A stretch of 64,000 nucleotides of DNA from Muriicola jejuensis (GTDB taxonomy: Bacteria > Bacteroidota > Bacteroidia > Flavobacteriales > Flavobacteriaceae). Each line of letters opens with the position of its first letter. Within the stretch, counting starts at the first letter, position 1. Both the position numbers and the translations under genes were made by a program. The notes beneath the pieces are model-generated. The model was not told where the DNA came from. It searched no databases and worked only from the letters and a program-made list of their open reading frames with translations. The DNA is taken from assembly GCF_010671595.1 (NCBI RefSeq), contig NZ_JAABOP010000001.1, forward strand, positions 558,001 through 622,000. Reading direction: 5' to 3'. Positions 1 through 11,039 of the stretch are shown in pieces.

Positions 1-46
1 CTCCCCTAAGGCATAGCAGACCAATAAGAAGGAGCCAGTTCTTCAT
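1..46 (-). CDS. N-terminal end of an exported protein (partial)
   Basis: Only the first 15 codons are in the window; the gene runs off the left edge. They read MKNWLLLIGLLCLRG, a short basic start followed by a leucine-rich stretch, as expected for a signal peptide. It lies 60 bases downstream of metF on the same strand and could be the last gene of the metH-metF transcript. Function cannot be judged from this fragment. Confidence 0.55.
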   Translation of the reverse strand, partial: MKNWLLLIGLLCLRG

Positions 47-106
47 CCGGGCGTAAAAATAGGAATTAATCGGCTGGTGTATCTCTCAGCCCTTTCTTGA
101 TTTCCA

Positions 107-1060
107 TTAAAATAAGGCCCTGGCGATCTCCCGGATATTGTCGCTTTTACCCATGGAATAGTAGTGCAGCACAGGCACACCGGCCTTCTTTAATTCATTG
201 GACTGGGCAATGGCCCATTCTATGCCCACCTGCCTCACAGCCTTGTTATCCCTGCATTTCTCCACGGCATCTATCAGGTCCTGAGGCAGATCGATCCGGA
301 ATACCTGAGGGAGCAGTTGAAGGTGCCTTTTGACGGCTATAGGCTTGATACCCGGAATGATTGGCACATCAATGCCGATCTCCCTGGCTGCAGCTACAAA
401 ATCAAAGAATTTGCGGTTGTCGAAAAACATTTGGGTGACGATGTAATGAGCCCCCAGGTCCACTTTTTTCTTAAGCCATTTCAAATCGGTCTTTATGGAA
501 GGAGCTTCCATGTGCTTCTCCGGGTACCCTGCGACCCCTATGCAAAAATCGGAGCAGCTATCCGTTTCTATGACCTCGTGCAGGTACTGGCCCGAATTGA
601 GATTGCGTATCTGCCTGACCAGGTCCGAGGCATACTGATGACCTCCAGGAGTAGGTTCAAAATATTTTTCCTCCTTCATGGCATCCCCCCTGAGGGCCAT
701 GACGTTGTCTATGCCCAGGTAATGACAATCCACCAGCAGGTATTCCGTCTCCTCCCGGGTAAACCCCCCACAAAGCACGTGTGGAATCGCGTCCAAATCG
801 TATTTGTGCATGATGGAGGCACAGATGCCCACCGTTCCCGGGCGCATGCGGGTGAGTTTTTTGTCGAGTAACCCGTCGCGATCTATGTACACGTATTCCT
901 CCCGTGAGGTGGTCACGTCCACAAAGGGCGGCTTGAATTCCATCAGGGGGTCTATATTGTCATACAACTCCTGTATACTCCTGCCTTTGATGGGCGGGAT
1001 GATCTCAAAGGAGAACAAAGTCTCCCCTTTTGCATTGGCTATGTGTTCTGTTACTTTCAT
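107..1060 (-). CDS. metF: 5,10-methylenetetrahydrofolate reductase
   Basis: Cytosolic flavoprotein that reduces methylene-THF to 5-methyl-THF, the methyl donor for MetH. The 317-residue product has the usual MetF length. It opens with a Phe-Glu-Ile-Ile-Pro-Pro stretch (FSFEIIPP) carrying the catalytic Glu, and has the family motifs DVTTSREE and ALRGD and the typical C-terminal HYYSMGKS stretch. The open frame extends further upstream, but I chose the ATG at 1060: the extra residues do not resemble MetF and would lie inside metH. The start is 10 bases after the stop of the upstream metH part, so the two are almost certainly cotranscribed under the SAM-I riboswitch upstream of the metH parts. 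Confidence 0.96.
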   Translation of the reverse strand: MKVTEHIANAKGETLFSFEIIPPIKGRSIQELYDNIDPLMEFKPPFVDVTTSREEYVYIDRDGLLDKKLTRMRPGTVGICASIMHKYDLDAIPHVLCGGFTREETEYLLVDCHYLGIDNVMALRGDAMKEEKYFEPTPGGHQYASDLVRQIRNLNSGQYLHEVIETDSCSDFCIGVAGYPEKHMEAPSIKTDLKWLKKKVDLGAHYIVTQMFFDNRKFFDFVAAAREIGIDVPIIPGIKPIAVKRHLQLLPQVFRIDLPQDLIDAVEKCRDNKAVRQVGIEWAIAQSNELKKAGVPVLHYYSMGKSDNIREIARALF

Positions 1061-1070
1061 CCTATCATAC

Positions 1071-3802
<2,732 letters not shown>

Positions 3803-3821
<19 letters not shown>

Positions 3822-4804
3822 TTTCTGGGTTTGTATTCCTTTACCATGTCTGCGATCGCGCGGATGTGTTCGGGCGTCGACCCACAGCATCCTCCTACGA
3901 TGTTCACGAGACCTTTCTCCAGATACTCCCTGATCTGGGAGGCCATTTCAGCCGGACTCTGGTCGTACTCCCCGAAGGCGTTGGGCAACCCAGCATTGGG
4001 ATGGGCTGATACCGGATAGTCTGTCCTGGCCGAGAGGACCTGTAAATGGGGAACCAACTGTTTCGCGCCAAGGGCACAGTTAAAACCAACCGAAAGGAAT
4101 GGGATATGGGACACAGAGATCAGGAAGGATTCCGCTGTCTGGCCAGAGAGGGTCCTGCCGGAGGCATCGGTGATCGTCCCGCTTATCATCACGGGGATGG
4201 GTATCCCCTTCTCTTCCCTGAGTTCTTCTATGGCGAAGAGGGCGGCCTTGGCATTCAGGGTATCAAAGATGGTCTCAACCAGCAGGATATCCGCTCCCCC
4301 TTCCAAAAGGGCCGATGCCTGTTCGTAATACGCTAGCCGGAGGGTCTCGAAGGAAATGGCGCGAAATCCCGGATCGTTGACGTCCGGAGACATACTGGCC
4401 GTCTTATTCGTTGGCCCTATACTGCCGGCCACAAAGCGCGGTTTGTGAGGTTCCCGGGCTGTGAATTCATCGGCCACCTCCCTGGCGATCCTGGCCGATT
4501 CCCTGTTCATCTCAGCCACATAGGCCTCCAGGTGGTAGTCTGCCATAGCCACGGAGGTAGCGGAAAAGGTATTGGTCTCGACAATGTCAGCTCCTGCCTC
4601 AAAATACTTGGTATGGATCTCCCTGATGGCCTGGGGCTGGGTAAGGGAAAGGAGGTCGTTATTTCCCTGCAGGGGATGGGGCCAGTCGGTGAACCTATCC
4701 CCTCTGAAATCGGATTCGCCAAAACGGTACTGTTGCAACATGGTTCCCATGGCCCCGTCCAGGACGAGTATCCTCTCTTGCAATATATCCTCTAATTTCG
4801 CCAT
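3803..4804 (-). CDS. metH: Methionine synthase, homocysteine-binding part
   Basis: A 333-residue homocysteine S-methyltransferase domain that forms methionine synthase together with the next gene. It begins with the typical [10 protein letters not shown]. The three zinc-ligand cysteines are visible as FNCALG (Cys243) and VGGCCGS (Cys307 and Cys308), so it should be catalytically competent. It is the first gene after the SAM-I riboswitch and is translationally coupled (19-base overlap) to the cobalamin part. Because the two chains are separate, they must associate for methyl transfer. Confidence 0.95.
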
Positions 4805-4882
4805 AGTACTGAAATTAACCCCTTTCGGGAAGTCAAAAAATGATATATCAAGAGAGAGGGAGATCAGGATTCCCGATCGAGA

Positions 4883-4986
4883 GTTATCTGTCCCGCACGC
4901 AGCGCGATAGAATGTAGCACCTTCTTTAGGAGTTAAAGGGTTGCTAAGGTTTCACAGGGTCTAGTCCCTCCGCCTTTCTTGATAAC
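4883..4986 (-). promoter_or_regulatory. SAM-I (S-box) riboswitch, metH-metF leader
   Basis: Read on the minus strand, the leader shows the S-box core: GGAGGGACTAGACCC, GAAACCTTAGCAACCC and AAGGTGCTACATTCTA. The closing P1 helix is visible as GTTATC (4981-4986) pairing with GATAAC (4883-4888). It sits about 80 bases before the metH start, so excess SAM should repress the metH-metH-metF transcript. I could not identify a convincing terminator hairpin in the remaining leader, so control could be transcriptional or translational. Confidence 0.95.
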
Positions 4987-5016
4987 GTTTTCAATGTATG
5001 AATGAACACCACAAAG

Positions 5017-5024
5017 AAAATCTA
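5017..5024 (-). promoter_or_regulatory. Candidate -7 box for the metH operon
   Basis: TAGATTTT on the minus strand is close to the Bacteroidetes -7 consensus TAnnTTTG. It lies about 30 bases before the S-box, nearly the same distance as the better-matching TATATTTG box before the second S-box. No clear -33 TTTG is seen at the right spacing. Confidence 0.35.
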
Positions 5025-5081
5025 CTCCGCGGTCATTTACAAGGAATTATTCCAATTTTTACAGGAATAGGACGAGGACGA

Positions 5082-5663
5082 TCAGGTTTGATCCTCAACC
5101 AGAGGACGCGTGATCTCATTCATCTTAACCACCTTGTCCTCAAAACTGCCTCCCAAAGTCTTCCTGTAGGCGTGCAGATTCTGGACGAGCAGACTGATAT
5201 CTTCGGGAAGGATGGCCTCGAAGAACTGACGCAGGCGCTTGGCGGTGGTGGGGGATTTCCCATTGGTGGAAATAGCGACCTTCACGTGGCCCTTGGTGAC
5301 GATTCCGCCCATATAAAAATCGCAGAGAGGTGGGTTATCTGCCACATTGACCAGCAAGTGACGCTGCCTGCAATCATTGTATACCTGTAGATTCACCTGG
5401 GGATCATCGGTAGTGGCGATCACGAGGTGTTGCCCATCCAGGTGCTCGGGATGATAAGGCTCCTTTATCCTACGGACCTGATGCCGGTCAGCGATCCTGG
5501 AAGTCTCAGGCCTAAAAAATGGGGCTACCATCGTCACCCTGGCATCCGGGCTCGATTTCAACAGAAAATGCAGCTTTTCCTCCGCCACGTAGCCTCCCCC
5601 TACAATCAGTATGTGGAGCTGGCTGGTCTTTAAAAAAATGGGGTAGAGATTATTTCGTTCCAT
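5082..5663 (-). CDS. Precorrin-2 dehydrogenase / sirohydrochlorin ferrochelatase (siroheme synthase N-domain)
   Basis: A 193-residue stand-alone version of the N-terminal half of CysG. It oxidises precorrin-2 with NAD+ and inserts iron, making the siroheme needed by the sulfite reductase two genes upstream. Visible features are the Rossmann motif IVGGGYVAEEK near residue 20, ATTDDPQVN, and the family signature STNGKSPTTAKRLR. The ATG at 5663 overlaps the stop of the methyltransferase gene by one base, so the two are coupled. It is the last gene of the cysH transcript; the metH leader region follows. Confidence 0.9.
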   Translation of the reverse strand: MERNNLYPIFLKTSQLHILIVGGGYVAEEKLHFLLKSSPDARVTMVAPFFRPETSRIADRHQVRRIKEPYHPEHLDGQHLVIATTDDPQVNLQVYNDCRQRHLLVNVADNPPLCDFYMGGIVTKGHVKVAISTNGKSPTTAKRLRQFFEAILPEDISLLVQNLHAYRKTLGGSFEDKVVKMNEITRPLVEDQT

Positions 5664-6427
5664 CAGACAAGGATTTCAGAGTTATACTCCTGTTGGAGCC
5701 TGAGTAGCTGATCTCTGTGGTTTACCACTTCTCCTATCACGATAATCGCCGGATTACTCAATTGCTCCTGTTCGACCACTTCAAGGATGGTCCCTATCGT
5801 GCCTGTGCCTACCTTCTCGTTGGCGAGGGTTCCATTCTGGATGACTGCCACGGGCTGGTCGGATTTACCTTCCCGGGAAAATGTACCGACGATCTCTTTG
5901 AGTTTGGCCATACCCATAAGGATCACCACGGTGGCAGATGACCTGGCGGCCAGTGCGATATCCCTACACAATTCGTGTTTGCTTGTCGTCCCTGTGATCA
6001 CCCAGAAACTCTTGGATACACCGCGTTTGGTCACAGGTATATGCTGGCCCGAAGGAACCGCGATACACGAAGATATCCCAGGAATTACGGTTACTTCCAG
6101 ACCGTGTCTTACAGCATATTCCACTTCCTCCGAACCCCGACCAAAAACAAACGGATCCCCCCCTTTGAGACGTACTACATGTCCGTGAGAATTCGCCCTG
6201 TTCACGATGAGCTCATTGATCTGGTCCTGCTGGTAGGCATAGCACCCCTTTCTCTTTCCCACGAAAATGTGTTCCGCCAAAGGGGCATATCCCAAAAGGT
6301 CAGGGTGTACCAGGGCATCGTAGAGTACGACAGCCGCAGCTTTCAGAGCTCTAATCCCCTTGAGGGTGATAAGATCCGGATCGCCCGGTCCGGCCCCGAC
6401 AAGGGTGAGTTTTCTGAGGCTATGCAT
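5663..6427 (-). CDS. cobA: Uroporphyrinogen-III C-methyltransferase
   Basis: A 254-residue SAM-dependent methyltransferase that converts uroporphyrinogen III to precorrin-2, the first step toward siroheme. The N-terminus VGAGPGDPDLITLKG is the SUMT signature. VRLKGGDPFVFGRG, PGISSC and GTLANEK are further family motifs. The start overlaps the end of the sulfite reductase gene by 8 bases and the end overlaps the next gene by one base, so all three are translationally coupled. Together with the next gene it replaces a fused CysG. Confidence 0.94.
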   Translation of the reverse strand: MHSLRKLTLVGAGPGDPDLITLKGIRALKAAAVVLYDALVHPDLLGYAPLAEHIFVGKRKGCYAYQQDQINELIVNRANSHGHVVRLKGGDPFVFGRGSEEVEYAVRHGLEVTVIPGISSCIAVPSGQHIPVTKRGVSKSFWVITGTTSKHELCRDIALAARSSATVVILMGMAKLKEIVGTFSREGKSDQPVAVIQNGTLANEKVGTGTIGTILEVVEQEQLSNPAIIVIGEVVNHRDQLLRLQQEYNSEILV

Positions 6428-8510
6428 GGTTGAGTTCCTGTTTGCGGTATTCCTTGGCCCGATTGATAAAATCCCCTGCCTCTCGGAAGTAGGAGTTTGC
6501 GAAACCGGCTCCCGGGGCCTCCTGGTTAATTTTCAACACAAAATCCTCATAGGATTCCATCCATTCAATTCTTTGCGTCCGGATGAAAAGGGCATCAAAT
6601 TCCTGAATGATCCCCATATGGGTATTTGTATTCACATCTTCGGCCGTGAGCAGGGCCTTTGCGGTATTGATCAGTGCACTATAAGAATAATAGATGCTTA
6701 CTGCCCATCTTCCCTCCTCCAAAGCAACCTGCGCCTGGGCCAACTTTTCATCGCTTTCCAGAAATAAGGTGGATACGAGGTCTATGATCACCCCTGCACA
6801 CTCCCCTACGCCTATCGCTTTTTCATATCGTTCGGAAGCTCCCCAATCCACAAAATCTGAGGGTCTTAGATTTTGGGTGTCCAGCAGAGGCTTGAGTAAG
6901 TCATAGAAATACATTTGTCCCTTTTGCGCATAATACGAGTGATAGGGCTGGCCTTTTCCGTTCTTTTCGTAATCGTCCAAAACCTGTCTCAGGGCATCCG
7001 GCCCCCTCTTACTGGGGATTTTACATACTTTGTCAGCAAAGACACCGCGACCGTCTCCCAGGTTACCACCTCCCAATAATACCTGTAAAGCGGGTGCGAC
7101 CCTTTTGTCGGGAGTCCTTATCGACATGCCTTGAAAACCAATATGTGCCATGCTGTGCTGCCCGCATGCATTCATACAGCCACTGATCTTAATCACTATA
7201 TCCGAATTATTCACATAGTTGGGGTACTCTTCCCTGATGATGCGTTCCAGTTCGGTGGCGATCCCCGTACTGCTGGCAATACCGAGGTTACAGGTATCTG
7301 TCCCCGGACAGGCTGTGATATCTGCTGAGGTATTATATCCGGGGTCGGCCAATCCCATCTGCTTCAGTGCATTGTAAAAGAAAGGCAAGGAGGCAACGGG
7401 GACGAAAGGGATAAGGATGTTCTGCCTCAGGGTCAGCCTGATTTCATCTCCGGCATAGGAATGAATCAACTTTGCGAGGGACCTGGCCTGGTGTGTATAG
7501 AAATCGCCCAGGAACACCTTGATACCGATCGCAACAGACCCTTTTTGTTTTTGGTTTACCACATTTGTCTTCTGCCATTGCTCGTAAAGGAGGTGATCCT
7601 GTACGGGCGATTCAGGTGCATTTTTTAGGTTCCTGTCCTTATGGGTATTCTCATTCCCTTCGATAGAGAATACGGAGAAAGGAACGGCCCTGGTTTCTAT
7701 TTCCAGTAACTTTCTGAATTCATCCAGACCGAGCTCTTTCAAAAGGAACTTCATTCTTGCCTTTGCTCTTACCTTCCGCTCCCCGAATCTGTCGAACACC
7801 CTCAATACGGCTTCCATCAAGGGGATGATACGGTCTGTTTCCAGGAATTCATAGAGTACATCGGCCTGTCTTGGCTGTGACCCGAGTCCACCCCCTATCA
7901 TCACTTTGAACCCCTTTACGCCCTCTGAGACCTTGGCGATAAAACCGAGGTCGTGCATGTAAGACAAGCCTGTATCTGATTCCGATGATGAGAACGAGAC
8001 CTTAAATTTTCTACCGAGTTCCTGACCTACGGGATTTCTGAGAAAATATTCAAAGAGAGCCTGGGCGTAGGGGGAAACATCAAAAGGTTCTTCGGGGTCT
8101 ATGCCCGCCAGTTCACTGGCGGTGACATTCCGTACCGTATTGCCGCATGCTTCGCGCATGGTCACCTTGTCCTTTTCGAGTTCGGCCCATAGCTCAGGAG
8201 TTCTCTCAAGGTCCACATAATGGATTTGTATGTCCTGGCGAGTGGTGATGTGGAGCCTACCTGTGGAATATTCATCGGCCACATCGGCGATCCGGGTCAG
8301 CTGGGCAGCATTGAGCTTACCGTAAGGGATCTTGATCCGCACCATCTGAACCCCTTGTTGTCGCTGTCCGTACACCCCTCTGGCCAGGCGAAGACTCCTG
8401 AATTTTTCCTCCTGTATTTCTCCTCCCTTGAAAGCCCTGATCCTGGCTTCCAGGTCCAGAATATCCTGCTCAACTATCGGATCCTCTATTTCCGTCCTGA
8501 AACTTTTCAT
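6420..8510 (-). CDS. Sulfite reductase hemoprotein (nitrite/sulfite reductase family) with C-terminal helical domain
   Basis: 696 residues. The siroheme/4Fe-4S cysteines are visible as CPGTDTC (Cys401 and Cys407) and CMNAC (Cys445 and Cys449). Siroheme-binding LHITTRQDIQ and TVRNVTASE lie in the N-terminal half. The last ~110 residues are not part of the catalytic fold; they are helical and tyrosine-rich (SIYYSYSALINTAKALL) and resemble a HEPN-type domain. The flanking cysH and siroheme genes make sulfite the likely substrate. No flavoprotein (CysJ) gene is nearby, so electrons probably come from ferredoxin or another donor. The ATG has AGGA upstream inside a repeated AT-rich motif. Confidence 0.9.
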   Translation of the reverse strand: MKSFRTEIEDPIVEQDILDLEARIRAFKGGEIQEEKFRSLRLARGVYGQRQQGVQMVRIKIPYGKLNAAQLTRIADVADEYSTGRLHITTRQDIQIHYVDLERTPELWAELEKDKVTMREACGNTVRNVTASELAGIDPEEPFDVSPYAQALFEYFLRNPVGQELGRKFKVSFSSSESDTGLSYMHDLGFIAKVSEGVKGFKVMIGGGLGSQPRQADVLYEFLETDRIIPLMEAVLRVFDRFGERKVRAKARMKFLLKELGLDEFRKLLEIETRAVPFSVFSIEGNENTHKDRNLKNAPESPVQDHLLYEQWQKTNVVNQKQKGSVAIGIKVFLGDFYTHQARSLAKLIHSYAGDEIRLTLRQNILIPFVPVASLPFFYNALKQMGLADPGYNTSADITACPGTDTCNLGIASSTGIATELERIIREEYPNYVNNSDIVIKISGCMNACGQHSMAHIGFQGMSIRTPDKRVAPALQVLLGGGNLGDGRGVFADKVCKIPSKRGPDALRQVLDDYEKNGKGQPYHSYYAQKGQMYFYDLLKPLLDTQNLRPSDFVDWGASERYEKAIGVGECAGVIIDLVSTLFLESDEKLAQAQVALEEGRWAVSIYYSYSALINTAKALLTAEDVNTNTHMGIIQEFDALFIRTQRIEWMESYEDFVLKINQEAPGAGFANSYFREAGDFINRAKEYRKQELNHA

Positions 8511-8514
8511 TATC

Positions 8515-8537
8515 TATTATTCCTATCTTTTTTATAG
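8515..8537 (-). promoter_or_regulatory. Sulfur-gene motif, copy upstream of sulfite reductase
   Basis: On the minus strand this reads CTATAAAAAAG then ATAGG then AATAATA and ends 4 bases before the sulfite reductase ATG. It matches 19 of 23 positions of the copy at 9222-9244 and contains a dyad, CCTAT/ATAGG, around an A-run. It could be an operator for the Rrf2 regulator encoded nearby, or partly a ribosome-binding site (AGGA). Confidence 0.45.
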
Positions 8538-8572
8538 GTTATTAAGCCAAAAAAATATGCCTTGAGATGGGG

Positions 8573-9199
8573 TTATAAGTGCAGGCCACATTCACGATGC
8601 TGCAGCACTTTCGTCGGATCGTAATAATCCAGTTCGTTAGTGAGATTATAATGCTTTAGGTACCTGCTCAATTCCGCATCACTAAAATGATAGAACGGGC
8701 TTACCTTCAGAATACCTTCTTTGCTGATGCTGAGTATATCCAGCGTATCCCTGAACGCGGTCTGACCTTTCCTGATATTGGTGAACCAAACGTCTGGGCT
8801 GTGTTCTTCCATTGCCCTCTGAAAAGGTTCGAGCTTTACCTGCCAGGTAAATTCCCGATGCCCGGGATCATCTATATCTGGGATTCCTCCCATCAGTACA
8901 TCCCTCCTTGCGCGGGTCTGTCTGGGCACGTAAATCCTCATGTTCAGTTCCAGAGCATTGATGACCTCTTCCGCGTGTCGGTAAGTGGCCTGTGTATTGT
9001 ACCCCGTGTCACACCAGATCACCGGAACATCCTTTTTGATAGAGGTGACCGCGTGCAGGATAGAGGAAGAAAATGGACCAAAATTAGTGGTCACAACCGG
9101 CCTGCGAGCATAGTCCAGGGCCCAGCCTATGATCTCTTCCGTGGGAATACCCCTGAACTGAGTATTGAGGTGTTGCAGGTGTTGGTCCGTAAATTTCAT
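8573..9199 (-). CDS. cysH: Phosphoadenosine phosphosulfate reductase family protein
   Basis: Reduces PAPS (or APS) to sulfite in assimilatory sulfate reduction. The 208-residue product ends with the catalytic ECGLHL motif (Cys204). It has a PP-loop-type TTNFGPFSSSILH near residue 40 and FTNIRKGQTAFRD. It lacks the paired cysteines that bind the 4Fe-4S cluster of APS reductases, which favours PAPS as substrate. It is the first gene of the cysH - sulfite reductase - siroheme transcript, with its own promoter region. ATP sulfurylase (cysD/cysN) and APS kinase genes are not in the window. Confidence 0.92.
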   Translation of the reverse strand: MKFTDQHLQHLNTQFRGIPTEEIIGWALDYARRPVVTTNFGPFSSSILHAVTSIKKDVPVIWCDTGYNTQATYRHAEEVINALELNMRIYVPRQTRARRDVLMGGIPDIDDPGHREFTWQVKLEPFQRAMEEHSPDVWFTNIRKGQTAFRDTLDILSISKEGILKVSPFYHFSDAELSRYLKHYNLTNELDYYDPTKVLQHRECGLHL

Positions 9200-9221
9200 A
9201 GGGCACTCAATTTTACTATAT

Positions 9222-9244
9222 TATTATTCCTATCGCTTTACTAG
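9222..9244 (-). promoter_or_regulatory. Sulfur-gene motif, copy in the cysH leader
   Basis: Reads CTAGTAAAGCG, ATAGG, AATAATA on the minus strand. It lies just downstream of the candidate -7 box at 9251-9258, where a repressor would block transcription. It is closely similar to the copy before sulfite reductase. Confidence 0.45.
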
Positions 9245-9250
9245 ATTTTT

Positions 9251-9258
9251 CAAAAATA
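9251..9258 (-). promoter_or_regulatory. Candidate -7 box for the cysH operon
   Basis: TATTTTTG on the minus strand is an exact match to TAnnTTTG, 52 bases before the cysH start. No -33 TTTG at 17-23 bases is visible, which would fit a promoter that depends on or is controlled by a regulator. It is flanked on both sides by copies of the sulfur-gene motif. Confidence 0.45.
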
Positions 9259-9300
9259 TCATTATTATTCAAAGTATAGCGATATTTCCAGAGATTTATT

Positions 9301-9324
9301 CTAATTACCCTATAGTTTTTATAG
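9301..9324 (-). promoter_or_regulatory. Sulfur-gene motif, copy upstream of the cysH promoter
   Basis: Reads CTATAAAAACT, ATAGG, GTAATTAG on the minus strand, with an internal dyad CTATA-5-TATAG. It matches the copy upstream of metY (16091-16112) at 19 of 22 positions, although the two sites are about 6.8 kb apart. It lies between the rrf2 stop and the candidate cysH promoter. Confidence 0.5.
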
Positions 9325-9389
9325 ATTAATAAAAATCGGACGGGAATTCGGAAATATCTCTAAAAAATGCTGGGGGTTATTGTGAATTC

Positions 9390-9803
9390 TTACTTGATCA
9401 AAAGGTCGGCAAGGGACGTATTTCGGTACACATCCAGGTTGCTGTCTCTGACCTTCAGCATGAGTTTGTGAACGGAACAGGATTGTTCATCGGGGCAATC
9501 ATCGCATTTCTCGTAAAAATTCAGGCTGACGCAGGACACCATGGCTATTGGTCCTTCCAGAACCCTCATCACAGTGGTCATGGGAATTTCAGAGGGATCC
9601 TTGATCAGGTAATAGCCCCCTCCTTTGCCCTTTTTGGAACCGAGGAATCCTGTGGACCGCAAACTGAGCAGGATGTTCTCTAGGAACTTTTGAGAAATAT
9701 TCTCATGCCGTGCGATCTCTGCGATCGCGATCGGTTCCTTGGTCTTTTGTCCGGCGAGATAGGTCAGGGCCTTCAAGCCATACTTGGTCTTCCTGGAAAG
9801 CAT
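9390..9803 (-). CDS. Rrf2-family transcriptional regulator
   Basis: A 137-residue Rrf2 winged-helix protein (same family as CymR, IscR and NsrR). The N-terminus MLSRKTKYGLKALTYLA, the recognition region ENISQKFLENILLSLR and the wing GSKKGKGGGYYL are typical. The ATG at 9803 was chosen because the family begins here. It carries four cysteines at about 91, 100, 103 and 109 in the region where IscR binds its cluster. Their spacing (8-2-5) differs from IscR, so iron-sulfur binding is possible but not shown. It is encoded 34 bases after a methionine-biosynthesis gene and next to cysH, so it is a good candidate for the sulfur or cysteine regulator of this locus. Confidence 0.9.
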   Translation of the reverse strand: MLSRKTKYGLKALTYLAGQKTKEPIAIAEIARHENISQKFLENILLSLRSTGFLGSKKGKGGGYYLIKDPSEIPMTTVMRVLEGPIAMVSCVSLNFYEKCDDCPDEQSCSVHKLMLKVRDSNLDVYRNTSLADLLIK

Positions 9804-9837
9804 ACAGCTAAGATAGGGAAAAGCAGGATACGGGCCC

Positions 9838-11019
9838 TCAGGAAATCCTCTCCAGGGATTGGGCAATATCGGCGACGATATCCTCCACGTGCTCCAGTCC
9901 CACCGAGATCCGGACCATTCCCGGGGTTATCCCGCTTTCCAGCCTTTCTTCATCGGTCAGCTTGCTGTGAGTGGTGGATGCCGGGTGGGTGACGATACTC
10001 CTGGAATCCCCGAGATTCGCAGACAGGGAAAGGAGTTCTATCCCATCAAAAAAGGCACGCCCGGCCTCAAGTCCGCCTTTCACTTCAAAGGCTACCACAC
10101 ATCCCCCTGCTTTCATCTGTTTCCTGGCCAGGTCGTATTGGGGATGTGAGGGCAGAAACGGATATTTTACCCAGTTGATCTTCTCATGCCCTTCCAGATA
10201 CCGGGCCACTTCCAATGCGTTGCTGCAATGCCGGTCTACCCTGAGGGCCAGTGTTTCAAGGCTCTTGGAAAGTATCCATGCATTGAATGGGGATAATGTG
10301 GGACCTGTTATTCGAGAGAAACGGTAGATCCTGTCCACCAGATCGGCCCTTCCAACGGTGATCCCTGCCAGCACCCTCCCCTGCCCGTCCATCAGCTTGG
10401 TGCCGGAATGTATGACCAGATCGGCTCCAAATCGGATCGGCTGCTGCAAATACGGGGTGGCAAAGCAATTGTCCACGATAAAAATGAGGTCGTGCTTTTT
10501 AGCGATCCTGCCCAGTTGCTCCAGATCCACCAGGTCTACCCCTGGATTGGTGGGCGACTCTGCATAAAGGATCCTGGTCTTTGGGGTGATCATTTCTTCT
10601 ATCCCTTCCAGATCATCTATCCTGAAATAGCTGTGAGTGATCTGCCATTTGGGAAAGAACTGGGTAAAGAGGCTGTGGGTGGATCCAAAAATGTTACGAG
10701 CGGCCAGGATGTGGTCCCCGCTATTGAGCAAGGAGGCGAAGGTCGAGAACACGGCCGCCATCCCGGAAGCAAAGGCAAAACCGGCCTCTGCGCCCTCCAT
10801 CCTGCATACCTTCTCTATGAATTCAGTGCTGTTAGGATTGGCATAACGGGAATAGATGTTCCTGTCCTTTTCCTCCGCAAAGGAAGCCCTCATATCCTCG
10901 GCATCCTCAAACACAAAACTGGAGGTCAGGTAGACCGGGCTGGAATGCTCCAGGTACTGGGACCTTTCTATCTGTGTCCTTACGGCATCCGTCTCGAATT
11001 TCTTCTTCCTTTTTTTCAT
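9838..11019 (-). CDS. metZ: PLP-dependent trans-sulfuration enzyme, O-succinyl/acetylhomoserine sulfhydrylase-like
   Basis: A 393-residue Cys/Met-metabolism PLP enzyme. The PLP lysine lies in HSGTKLMDGQGRVLAG, a form typical of MetZ (O-succinylhomoserine sulfhydrylase). The family motifs YSRYANPN, ASGMAAV and ESPTNP are present. Its likely role is direct sulfhydrylation of an activated homoserine to homocysteine, though cystathionine gamma-synthase activity cannot be excluded. It lies 20 bases after the metX/thrA fusion and 34 bases before the Rrf2 gene. It is a second enzyme of this superfamily in the same operon as metY, with clearly different sequence. Confidence 0.85.
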   Translation of the reverse strand: MKKRKKKFETDAVRTQIERSQYLEHSSPVYLTSSFVFEDAEDMRASFAEEKDRNIYSRYANPNSTEFIEKVCRMEGAEAGFAFASGMAAVFSTFASLLNSGDHILAARNIFGSTHSLFTQFFPKWQITHSYFRIDDLEGIEEMITPKTRILYAESPTNPGVDLVDLEQLGRIAKKHDLIFIVDNCFATPYLQQPIRFGADLVIHSGTKLMDGQGRVLAGITVGRADLVDRIYRFSRITGPTLSPFNAWILSKSLETLALRVDRHCSNALEVARYLEGHEKINWVKYPFLPSHPQYDLARKQMKAGGCVVAFEVKGGLEAGRAFFDGIELLSLSANLGDSRSIVTHPASTTHSKLTDEERLESGITPGMVRISVGLEHVEDIVADIAQSLERIS

Positions 11020-11039
11020 ATTCCCAATTTAGGAAAAGC

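Noticed and set aside
47-106. CTGAGA within GGGCTGAGAGATACACCAGCC on the minus strand, reminiscent of a thiamine (TPP) riboswitch
   Set aside because: Only the short CTGAGA is shared; the other conserved TPP blocks (ACCTGA, GGGAA-type) are missing and the space before the next start is too short.
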